Position numbers and translations under genes: made by a program. Below, piece after piece: positions 57,054 through 64,000 of a stretch of 64,000 nt of DNA. Origin of the DNA: Nocardia sputorum (lineage in GTDB: Bacteria; Actinomycetota; Actinomycetes; Mycobacteriales; Mycobacteriaceae); assembly GCF_027924405.1 (NCBI RefSeq), contig NZ_AP026978.1, positions 1,240,001 to 1,304,000 of the forward strand, read 5' to 3'. Under the pieces are notes generated by a model. The model worked only from the letters and a program-made list of their open reading frames with translations, did no database searches and was not told where the DNA came from. How positions within the stretch are numbered: the stretch's first letter is position 1; each line of letters opens with the position of its first letter.

Positions 57054-57938
57054 ATGACCGCCGGGGTGGCGGGTAACGGCATGCGGTCGATCCTGCGTGC
57101 CGCATGTGTGAGCGTCGGGATCGATGCGAGCGATGCCGAGCCGGTCGAGGTGCCGGGCGTCTACCGGTTGCGCGGCGGGATCGTCGTGCGGATCGGTGGG
57201 CGGGGACAGAAGCTCGCGACCGCGCGGGAAGTCGCCGTGGCGCAATGGCTGGAGAGCTGTGGGGTGCCCGCGGCGCGCGTCGTCCCGGATATTCCGCAGC
57301 CGGTCGTGGTCGACGGCCGTCCGGTGACCTTTTGGCAGGAGTTGCCGCCACATCATCCCGGTGAACCCGGCGAGGTCGCCAGGGCGCTCGCCCAGCTGCA
57401 TCGGCTGCCCCTGCCCGGGTTCGAGCTACGTAGGATGTCGCCCCTGGCTCGGATAGCGGACGAGATCGACGCCGCGCGGACGGTGACCGAGGACGACCGG
57501 CGGTGGCTGCACAAGCACCTGGAGGAATTACGTGGCCGCTGGAAGGCGCTGCCGCGGGGTCTGCCGTGGTCGGTGGTGCAGGGTGGGGACGACGGCGTGG
57601 TGGTCGGCGACGACGGCGAGGTAATCCTGGCCGGATTCGGACGGGCGATGATCGGCCCGCCGGAGTGGGATCTGGTGCACACGGCGATCGAGTGCTGGAC
57701 CGCCGCGAAGATCACCGCTGCGCAGTACGCCGAGTTCTGCGCCGGCTACGGACGCGACGTGATGCGCTGGGACGGTTTCTACCTGCTGCGCGATATCCAG
57801 GAGTTCCGCATGGCCTTGGCGTCGATGCGGGCCGCCGCCGTCGATCCCGCCTACCAGCGGCAGGCACTGCGCCGCCTCGCTTACATCCGCGGTGACGAGG
57901 GCATGCGGCCCTGGCCCGGGTGGGCGGACCTCGACTAG
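57054..57938 (+). CDS. Aminoglycoside-phosphotransferase-fold protein with degenerate active site
   Basis: 294 residues from ATG at 57054. The fold is recognised from VYRLRGGIVVRIGG, then PVTFWQELPPH, then VARALAQLHRLPLPGFEL and IGPPEWDLVHTAIE. In active relatives the catalytic loop reads VVHGDxHPGN and the metal site IDFE; here these are VVQGGDDG and LAGFG, so both Asp residues are lost. It is probably a pseudokinase-like binder or a decayed gene that still has a full frame. Confidence 0.75.
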   Translation: MTAGVAGNGMRSILRAACVSVGIDASDAEPVEVPGVYRLRGGIVVRIGGRGQKLATAREVAVAQWLESCGVPAARVVPDIPQPVVVDGRPVTFWQELPPHHPGEPGEVARALAQLHRLPLPGFELRRMSPLARIADEIDAARTVTEDDRRWLHKHLEELRGRWKALPRGLPWSVVQGGDDGVVVGDDGEVILAGFGRAMIGPPEWDLVHTAIECWTAAKITAAQYAEFCAGYGRDVMRWDGFYLLRDIQEFRMALASMRAAAVDPAYQRQALRRLAYIRGDEGMRPWPGWADLD

Positions 57939-58084
57939 GCACTCCTATCGGCAGCTTCTGGATCGCGTGCCCGCATAGTGCACACCGCGTCGGAGCAGCA
58001 GTTCGGTGTAGCGGGGGCCGGAACCACAACGGGGCCGATAAGCCGGGAGCCGACACCGGGCACCCGGCCCCGCGCAGCAGATTA

Positions 58085-58576
58085 TGGAGACGGACTTCGA
58101 CACCTGGCGGCACCGGCGCGTCCTACGTCGTGCCCGGTTCGGGTAGCCGGATGCATGCATGAACGCGCCTTCGTCGACCCTGGTTCGCGTACAAGCGCCG
58201 GGTGTTGATGGTGACGACCGGCCCGCGCGGTCGTGGCCGTCGGCTCGTCCGCGCTGTTTCGCGGCAGCGAGCACCAGGGCGGCCAGGCTGGTGCCACGGA
58301 CTGCGCGGCGGGGCCGCATCAGCACCACGCTGTCGGCCGCGCCCCCTACACAGACGAATCGGTTGGCGCTGACATCGACCTGGTGGACCTCGTCCCGGTC
58401 GACCATGACGAAGCCCATCAGGCCGTCGACAGTCTCGCCGCGCGGACGTCGAACGAGTCGCGGGGACGGACGGAGAGGAGGGTGTCGGGGACGTTGCCCA
58501 GGTGCGCGTCGCGCCAGCCGAGGGCTCGGCGACCTCGGGCCGGGCGCGGGCGCAGAACCGGGGCAACGTCCGTCAT
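58085..58576 (-). pseudogene. GNAT acetyltransferase pseudogene, several frameshifts
   Basis: Pieces of a GNAT protein appear in order on the minus strand but in different frames: MTDVAPVLRPRPARGRRALG (start at 58576), then GLMGFVMVDRDEVHQVDVSA (second frame, from about 58430), then RGTSLAALVLAAAKQRG, then VVTINTRRLYANQG (another frame), then VDEGAFMHASGYPN and VSKSVS near 58090. The order matches the acetyl-CoA-binding core and C-terminal strand of GNAT proteins. At least two shifts and a small insertion break it. Confidence 0.7.
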
Positions 58577-58608
58577 CCGCCGGACTGTAGCAGCGAACGT
58601 GCCGGGTC

Positions 58609-59358
58609 TCAGCCTTGCTGGGTAGGGACGACGACGAGCTCGGCGATGTTCACGTGCTGCGGTACGGCGACGGAGTAGGCGATCGCGTCGGCGATGTCGC
58701 CGGGTGTCAGGATCTCGATCGCCGTGCGCCACTGCTCCAGCCCGGCGCGCTGCTGCTCATCCTGCATCCCGGCGCCGAGTTCGGTGCCGACGAAACCGGG
58801 TTCGATGTTCTTCACCCGGACGCCGCGCGGCCCGAACTCGGCCCGCAGATTGCGAGTCAGATGCGCGACCGCGGCCTTGGTGGCGGTGTAGACGGCGTAA
58901 TTGGGGAAGACCGTGTGGCCACCGATCGAGCCGACCAGCACCAGATCCGCTTTCCCGCCCCCGGTCGCGGCGGCCAGCAGGTCATCGATGAAAGCTCTCC
59001 CGGTGTAGAGCAGGCCGGTGATGTTGGTGCCGACCATCTGGTCCCACTCGTCGGTGAGCGCCGACTCGAACGGCGCCGCGAGCATGACGCCCGCGTTCGC
59101 TACGACCAGGTCGACGGGTCCGAACGCCGCCCGTACCGTGGCGGCGGCGTCGCGCAGGGACAGCTGATCGCCGACGTCGGCGACCACCGCGAGCGCGTCC
59201 GCGCCGATCTCGGCGGCGAGTTCCTCGATGCGATCCTTGCGCCTGCCCAGCAGGGCGACCTTGGCGCCCTCGGCTGCCAGCCGCCGCGCGGTGGCGGCGC
59301 CGATTCCACTCGATGCTCCGGTGACGACCGCGACGCGGCCGGTGAGGTTGTTCGTCAT
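58609..59358 (-). CDS. Short-chain dehydrogenase/reductase
   Basis: 249 residues from ATG at 59358, eight bases after GGAAGG. NAD(P) motif TGASSGIGAATAR, NAG region VVANAGVM, catalytic Ser in VLVGSIGGHT and YTATK as YxxxK. RRKDR after the second strand suggests NADP. It is divergent from an XRE regulator. Substrate unknown. Confidence 0.92.
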   Translation of the reverse strand: MTNNLTGRVAVVTGASSGIGAATARRLAAEGAKVALLGRRKDRIEELAAEIGADALAVVADVGDQLSLRDAAATVRAAFGPVDLVVANAGVMLAAPFESALTDEWDQMVGTNITGLLYTGRAFIDDLLAAATGGGKADLVLVGSIGGHTVFPNYAVYTATKAAVAHLTRNLRAEFGPRGVRVKNIEPGFVGTELGAGMQDEQQRAGLEQWRTAIEILTPGDIADAIAYSVAVPQHVNIAELVVVPTQQG

Positions 59359-59459
59359 GTCCACTACCTTCCGTCCCGGCGAGCGCGCCTGACAGGCTGC
59401 GGACTTCCTGGTAGTCGCGGGGCCACCCAGGGCAGGCGCGGCTGACCTACGCTCGGTTC

Positions 59460-60347
59460 ATGGATTCCGACAATCGACTGGGCGCCTTCCTGCGCGCGCG
59501 CCGCGAGCTGGTCCGACCGGAGGATTTCGGGATGTCGGGTGGCGGCCAGCGGCGGGTGGCGGGGCTGCGCCGGGAGGAGATCGCCTTACTCGCGGGGGTG
59601 AGCGCCGACTATTACGTGCGGCTGGAGCAAGGACGCGACCGGCACCCCTCCGAGCAGGTCATCGCGTCGCTGGCGCGGGTGTTCGCGCTGGACGAGGAGG
59701 GTACGGCGCATCTGCGGGAACTGGCCCGGCCGACCGTCAAGCGATCGAGGGCTCCGCGCAGGCCCGAACGCGTCGCCCCGGGGTTGCTGCGCCTGATGGA
59801 CGCCTGGCCGCACACTCCGGCGCTGGTGCTGGGCAGATACCTGGACGTGCTGGCGGCGAATCCCTTGGCGGTCGCCGTCAACTCGTGCTCTGTCCCCGGG
59901 GTCAATCAGGTGCGGATGATCTTTCTCGATCCCGAGGCGCGCGACGTCTACCAGGATTGGCCGACCATCGCGGCGGACACCGTCGCCAGCCTGCGCGCGA
60001 CCGCGGGCGCGGACCTGGACGATCCCCGCTTGACCGAACTGGTCGGGGAGCTTTCGCTGAAGAGCGAGGAGTTCCGGCAGCTGTGGGCGCGCCACGACGT
60101 GCGGGTGAAGACCGCGGGCGTCAAACAGTTCCGCAACCCCATGGTCGGGGACCTCACTTTGTCGTATGAGACGTTCAGCGTCAACGGCGCGCCGGGTCAG
60201 ATGCTCATCGCCTACCACGCGGAACCGGGCTCGCCCTCGGAGCGGTCGCTGGCCCTGCTCGGCAGCCTGATCGCGGAGGATCCCGAGACGACTGGGGAAC
60301 AGCGCCGTGACGCCGGGCAACCGGATGCGTCTCGGCAAAACGGCTGA
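59460..60347 (+). CDS. XRE-family regulator with MmyB-type sensor domain
   Basis: 295 residues. HTH: GLRREEIALLAGVSADYYVR then LEQGRDRHPSEQVIASL. The C-terminal MmyB-like domain includes LVLGRYLDVLAANPLAVAVN and MIFLDPEARDVYQDW. It has the same design as the regulator at 43246 and, like that one, faces a reductase gene (here the SDR). It likely controls that gene. Confidence 0.92.
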   Translation: MDSDNRLGAFLRARRELVRPEDFGMSGGGQRRVAGLRREEIALLAGVSADYYVRLEQGRDRHPSEQVIASLARVFALDEEGTAHLRELARPTVKRSRAPRRPERVAPGLLRLMDAWPHTPALVLGRYLDVLAANPLAVAVNSCSVPGVNQVRMIFLDPEARDVYQDWPTIAADTVASLRATAGADLDDPRLTELVGELSLKSEEFRQLWARHDVRVKTAGVKQFRNPMVGDLTLSYETFSVNGAPGQMLIAYHAEPGSPSERSLALLGSLIAEDPETTGEQRRDAGQPDASRQNG

Positions 60348-60377
60348 GCGCGAACGAGTCGAGCAGCGCTCGCCGAC

Positions 60378-61286
60378 TCAATCCTTCGCTTCGGTCCGTG
60401 TGGCCCCCGCCGAGGCCGCGACCACACACGCGACGCCCGCCCATTGCCCGAGATTCATGACCTGACCGAGGACGACCAGGCCCGCGATCGCCGCGACCGC
60501 GGGCTCCAAGCTCATCAGTACACCGAAGACGCGGGGCGGAATCCGCCGCAGCGCTTCCAGCTCCACCGAATACGGCAGCACCGACGACAGCATCGCCACT
60601 GCGAATCCGGCGGCGAGCACGGTCGGCTCCAGCAGCGCCGCGCCCGCGTCGACGACGCCGACCGGCAGCATGACCAGTCCGCCGAACGCCATGGCCAGCG
60701 CCAGCCCGCCGCCGCCACTGGTCTGTTCGCCGAGTGCGGCGCTGAGCAGGATGTAGCCCGCCCAGCACGCAGCCGCGGCCAGCGCGAACAGCACACCGGC
60801 CCAGTTCACCTCGCCGTCCGCCCGGGTCAGCAGCAGCACGCCCGCGCCGGCGAGCAACGCCCACAGCGGGTCGATCCAGCGGCGTGATCCGGCCAGCGCG
60901 ACGGTCAGCGGGCCCAGGAACTCGATGGTCACCGCCATCCCGAGCGGAATCCGATCGATCGCCTCGTAGAACGAAAGATTCATCAGCGCGAGCACCGCCC
61001 CGTACCCGAGCACGACCGGCAGGGCGCCGCGCGCCACCCGAAGCGCGGATCGCCAGATCACCAGCAGGACGATTCCGGCGAAGACCAGCCGCAGCGTGAC
61101 CGCCCCGGCGGCGCCGGTCGCCGCGAACAGCTGCTTCGCCACCGCCGCGCCCACTTGCACGCTGACGATGCCCGCCAGCACGAGCGCCGTCGGCGGTACG
61201 CCACCGAGCCCCTGAGCGGCGATCGAACGCCAGACCGACACCGGCCTCGCTCCGCGCACCATCCGCTCGAAGTCGATCGCCACCAC
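60378..61286 (-). CDS. EamA/RhtA-family transporter
   Basis: 302 residues from GTG at 61286, six bases after GGAGG. Ten helices in two halves, with NLSFYEAIDRIPLGMAVTIE then FLGPL typical of RhtA-type amino-acid exporters and LEPAVAAIAGLVVLGQ late in the second half. It should export a small metabolite such as threonine or homoserine; substrate by family only. It converges with the XRE gene with 30 bases between. Confidence 0.9.
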   Translation of the reverse strand: MVAIDFERMVRGARPVSVWRSIAAQGLGGVPPTALVLAGIVSVQVGAAVAKQLFAATGAAGAVTLRLVFAGIVLLVIWRSALRVARGALPVVLGYGAVLALMNLSFYEAIDRIPLGMAVTIEFLGPLTVALAGSRRWIDPLWALLAGAGVLLLTRADGEVNWAGVLFALAAAACWAGYILLSAALGEQTSGGGGLALAMAFGGLVMLPVGVVDAGAALLEPTVLAAGFAVAMLSSVLPYSVELEALRRIPPRVFGVLMSLEPAVAAIAGLVVLGQVMNLGQWAGVACVVAASAGATRTEAKD

Positions 61287-61739
61287 GCCGCACCTCCGTC
61301 GTTCTCGGGAAGACCTTCGGACACACAATCACGCGGGGGTGACATGACCTCCCGGCGGCACGGTATGGATGTCGATAAGCGGCAGAGCGGGCGCGGGATC
61401 GAGCGCGAACAGCTCTGGTCGTGCCGCCGTGAACCTGCGCGTGCCAGGAGATTGCCGCACTGTTCGGATCTCGCATCGAGCAGGCTCATGAGGTCGACGG
61501 GCGAGCAGCGGTGGTGGGGTCGTGCGGCAAGGCAGCCTCGCCGGGGAATACACGCCGTCCAGCGATGCTGCAGTGACGCCGTACGACGATGCCGGGACGG
61601 GACCGGGGCGGCGGTCCGATCGAGATTCGGCGGTTCGCACCCCGTCGAAGCCGCGGGGGAGTGAGTATCTAGTTATCGCGCCGGTGCGCGGCCGGCGTCC
61701 GTTCGACGAAGAGCGACTCACGAGCGATAGGACCACCGC
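61287..61739. other. Gene-free stretch, possible remnant
   Basis: 453 bases. A minus-strand stretch (about 61440-61330) encodes LFALDPAPALPLIDIHTV then PPGGHVTPA before a stop and looks like the end of a protein, but I find no start or family. The rest shows nothing. Confidence 0.35.
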
Positions 61740-62132
61740 ATGCGAAAACGAGTGGCCGCTTCGGCGGCGGCGATCGGAGCCGGCGCGGCAGTCGTCTCGG
61801 CCGTCTCGGCCGGAGCCACGGTGACCCAGGTAGGGATGTATCCCGGCATCAACTTCGGGTTGGTGACGAACTACGGGACGGGCTGCACCTACACCGCGCG
61901 CGCCACCGTGACCGACACTGTCGCACCGGTGACGTTCTACGACAACGGTATTCCGTTCGGGGTGGTCCGCCCTTCCGGCGGCGTCGCGCTGATCGACTGG
62001 GTGCCCGCCACGCCGGGGCCGCACACCGTCAGTGCGGTGCAGGAGCCGTACACGCCGTATGTGGCAGGTATCGACCTCCGGGTCGGCGAAGGCGTCCATC
62101 TGGGTTACGCGTGCGTCGTCCAGGGCGGTTGA
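61740..62132 (+). CDS. Secreted Ig-like domain protein
   Basis: 130 residues. A signal peptide (RKRVAASAAAIGAGAAVVSA to SAGA) and one beta-sandwich domain (GCTYTARATVTDTVAPVTFY, then IDWVPATPGPHTVSAVQ), the pattern of bacterial Ig-like modules. Two Cys (TGCTY and YACVV) could form the domain disulfide. Small secreted proteins of this kind are common in Nocardia; function unknown. Confidence 0.78.
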   Translation: MRKRVAASAAAIGAGAAVVSAVSAGATVTQVGMYPGINFGLVTNYGTGCTYTARATVTDTVAPVTFYDNGIPFGVVRPSGGVALIDWVPATPGPHTVSAVQEPYTPYVAGIDLRVGEGVHLGYACVVQGG

Positions 62133-62215
62133 TGGCGAAGCTCGCCGTACCACCGCGCCGGTAGTGTCGAATCGGCGCTGCTGAGCTCGATCTTTCGGTA
62201 GGGAAGGGAGTCGGC

Positions 62216-63121
62216 ATGCGAAGCAACGGGCCGATCGTGGTCGGTGTGGACGGGTCCGCCGGTTCGGGGGCGGCGGTCGCGTGGGGAGCGCAGACCGCCG
62301 CGCAGCATCGGGCGCCGCTGCGCCTCGTGCACGTGCTGGATCCGGTCGCCGACTACGGACCCGGCGTCACCGAGCCGCTCACCAGCACCGACTACGCCCG
62401 GTTGGAGGATCACGGTCGCTGGGTGCTGAACACCGCGGCCGAGGAGGCGCGGATCGCGGTCCGGGCGCTGCGGGACATCGAGATCAGCACCGAGCTGGTG
62501 CACGAGCCGGTGGGTCCCGCGCTGCTGGACCGGACCGGCGCGGCGCGGATGATGGTGGTCGGCACCCGCGAGCGCGGGACCGTGCGGCGCGCTCTGCTGG
62601 GATCGGTCAGTGCCGCACTGGCACGGCGCGCCCGCTGTCCTATGGTCGTGGTCCGGGAAGGCGCGCCGCTCACCGCGGAAGCCAGGAAGCGGCTGATCGT
62701 CGTGGGGGTGGACGGCACGGAGATCAGCGAACCCGCCATCGAAGCGGCGCTGCACGAGGCCTCGGCGCGGGGTGCGCCGCTGCTGGCCCTGCACGTCTGG
62801 ACCGGCGTCGAAATGCCTTCCGTGAGCGCCGAACTCGCGGTGGATACCGAGAAGCAGATCGTGCTGGCGGAAAGTCTCGCCGGATGGCAGGAGCGCTTTC
62901 CCGATGTCGAGATCCGGCGCGAGATCGTGACCGACCGGCCCGAACGCTGTCTGCTCGAACGCTCCGGACAGGCTCAGCTGCTCGTGGTCGGCAGCCGGGG
63001 CCGGGGCGGTTTCGCCGGCATGCTGCTCGGCTCGACCAGTCAGGCACTGCTGCTGTCGGTGGCGTGCCCGATCATGGTCGTTCGCGATGTCTCGATGGCG
63101 GTGCGCTACCTGCCCGAGTGA
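62216..63121 (+). CDS. Tandem universal stress protein
   Basis: 301 residues with two Usp domains (about 1-145 and 155-298). Domain 2 keeps the full ATP motif GSRGRGGFAGMLLGS. In domain 1 it reads GTRERGTVRRALLGS, where the second Gly is Glu, so nucleotide binding there may be lost. GVDGSAGSGAAVAW and GVDGTEISEPAIEAA start the domains. Such proteins respond to hypoxia or stress in mycobacteria. Confidence 0.93.
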   Translation: MRSNGPIVVGVDGSAGSGAAVAWGAQTAAQHRAPLRLVHVLDPVADYGPGVTEPLTSTDYARLEDHGRWVLNTAAEEARIAVRALRDIEISTELVHEPVGPALLDRTGAARMMVVGTRERGTVRRALLGSVSAALARRARCPMVVVREGAPLTAEARKRLIVVGVDGTEISEPAIEAALHEASARGAPLLALHVWTGVEMPSVSAELAVDTEKQIVLAESLAGWQERFPDVEIRREIVTDRPERCLLERSGQAQLLVVGSRGRGGFAGMLLGSTSQALLLSVACPIMVVRDVSMAVRYLPE

Positions 63122-63124
63122 GCG

Positions 63125-63592
63125 TCATGCTCCCGTCGTAGAGCCCGGCCGGACGATCATCAGGATGGTGACCGCCGCCCACAGCAGGTTGAACACCCCC
63201 GTGTCCATGGCCAGGCGGCGGATCAGCGCCGGGGTGGTCCCCGTCAGGTCGGCGAGGATCTTCTGCTGGCCGGGCAGCACGAGCAGGGCCAGCACACCCG
63301 CCGCGGCCGCGGTCAATCCGATCGACACCACCAGCCAGACGTCTCCGAGCACGCCCAGGCTCAGCGCGGTGAGCAGGCCGAAGGCCGGGACCACGACGCC
63401 GAGCAGGGCATAGACCCGGCAGATGCGATGCAACGTGCCGAGAACGGCGGGGTCGTGGCCGGTCGCGGGGACGGCGAGGGCGCGGCGGGTGGTGGCGGGG
63501 AACATGCTGGCCGCCACCGTCACCGGGCCGACGGCGATGATCACGGCGAGCACGTGGACCGAGAGCAGGAACTTCGTCACGGCGGTCGACAC
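63125..63592 (-). CDS. DUF2269-like four-helix membrane protein
   Basis: 155 residues from GTG at 63592 (start uncertain). Four hydrophobic helices: FLLSVHVLAVIIAVGPVTVA, then ALLGVVVPAFGLLTALSLG, then LVVSIGLTAAAAGVLALLVL and NLLWAAVTILMIV. The pattern of DUF2269-type small integral membrane proteins; function unknown. It converges with the Usp gene with 3 bases between. Confidence 0.72.
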   Translation of the reverse strand: MSTAVTKFLLSVHVLAVIIAVGPVTVAASMFPATTRRALAVPATGHDPAVLGTLHRICRVYALLGVVVPAFGLLTALSLGVLGDVWLVVSIGLTAAAAGVLALLVLPGQQKILADLTGTTPALIRRLAMDTGVFNLLWAAVTILMIVRPGSTTGA

Positions 63593-63645
63593 TAACGACG
63601 GAGGCGGGCCGACGGAATTGGCGAAAGTGCCATATACCGTTTGAT

Positions 63646-63707
63646 TCCAGCCAAGACGATGAACTGTGGATATGTCGTGGACAGCCAGCAATAGCTGCTT
63701 GGCTGGA
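63646..63707. promoter_or_regulatory. Long-span inverted repeat upstream of the GlxA-type gene
   Basis: TCCAGCCAAG (63646-63655) and CTTGGCTGGA (63698-63707), perfect 10-base arms 42 bases apart, in the divergent region. It may be two half-sites for the regulator. Confidence 0.5.
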
Positions 63708-63734
63708 TTCGACCGGATGTCTACTCTATTGCCA

Positions 63735-64000
63735 TGCACACCGTGGTCGTCCTGGCGTTGGACCAGGTGGTCGCGTTCGATCTGGCCACGCCGGTGGAGG
63801 TGTTCGGGCGGACCTGTCTCCCCGATGGCAGGCCCGCCTATCGCGTGCTGGTCTGCGCGGGCACGCCGACGGTCGACGCCGGAGTGTTCACTATGCACGC
63901 GCCGCGCGGGCTCGAAGCACTGGGCGAAGCCGACACGATCGTGCTGCCGGGCTGCGCCGACCCGACCCTGCCGGTGCCGGACGAGGTGGTCGACGCGCTG
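63735..64000 (+). CDS. GlxA-type transcriptional regulator (partial, 5' part)
   Basis: 88 codons from ATG at 63735 to the window edge. The visible part is the DJ-1/PfpI-like domain (VVVLALDQVVAFDLATPVEV, then YRVLVCAGTP, then ADTIVLPGC). In this family an AraC-type helix-turn-helix follows, outside the window. Target unknown. Confidence 0.82.

Overview
The window is high-GC actinobacterial chromosome, most likely Nocardia or a close mycolic-acid relative (Rhodococcus/Mycobacterium side). The reasons are the prfB-mscS-small membrane protein-ftsE-ftsX gene string, a fadE24/fadE23 pair and a hisN that read like their mycobacterial counterparts, a tmRNA with the actinobacterial-type tag ADSHQREYALAA, many GTG starts, and several Nocardia-type small secreted proteins. 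It is not a prophage or plasmid. Most of it is ordinary chromosome, with one A/T-richer accessory patch near 21.7-24.2 kb and several gene remnants.

Layout. (1) 1-1.4 kb: a DoxX-like membrane protein cut by the window edge, with an 11-residue repeat tail, and a small Cys/His-rich protein. (2) 1.4-10.2 kb: a six-gene leftward operon (flavin monooxygenase, beta-lactamase-fold esterase, Zn alcohol dehydrogenase, acyl-CoA synthetase, D-aminoacylase-like amidohydrolase, alpha/beta hydrolase with a Cys nucleophile) facing a TetR regulator. A perfect 13-3-13 palindrome lies between them. The set reads as an oxidise, hydrolyse, oxidise, activate route for a ketone- or aldehyde-like substrate. (3) 10.5-16.7 kb: a hypothetical protein, a GGDEF membrane protein coupled to a tiny gene, then galactokinase, an SGLT-type sodium symporter and a two-helix partner. 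(4) 16.7-21.4 kb: an SRPBCC protein with a Gly/Thr/Pro tail, an orphan protein, a stand-alone family-A DNA polymerase and an epoxide-hydrolase-like enzyme under a doubled 28-bp dyad.

(5) 21.7-24.2 kb: accessory patch with a regulator remnant, a short protein, an immunity-like acidic protein and a nuclease-like toxin tail. (6) 24.4-27.6 kb: a secreted protein, then a PepSY iron/copper-type membrane protein and a His-containing membrane protein. (7) 27.7-38.7 kb: fatty-acid genes (two tandem acyl-CoA synthetases, fadE24-fadE23 under twin palindromes), an AhpD-like protein, a frameshifted ArsR-type regulator, a secreted protein, a PatA/LpxL-like acyltransferase and a Uma2 nuclease. (8) 38.7-42.5 kb: ftsX, ftsE, small membrane protein, MscS channel, prfB.

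(9) 43.2-52 kb: an XRE regulator facing an FMN reductase, hisN, a secreted beta-propeller, recQ, a Tat-exported phosphatase, smpB and an EamA transporter. (10) 52.1-55.9 kb: two tandem orphan branched-chain-type binding lipoproteins, a DAHP-synthase scrap and ssrA with its terminator. (11) 56-64 kb: a DUF899 protein, a pseudokinase-like APH-fold protein, a GNAT pseudogene, an SDR facing an XRE regulator, an EamA transporter, a secreted Ig-like protein, a tandem Usp protein, a DUF2269-like membrane protein and the start of a GlxA-type regulator.

Best leads: the TetR-controlled catabolic operon with its operator; the toxin/immunity-like patch with an in-phase repeated junction; an inversion-like arrangement that parts ftsX from smpB; and three sets of striking dyad operators (9.46, 21.53-21.60 and 37.62 kb).
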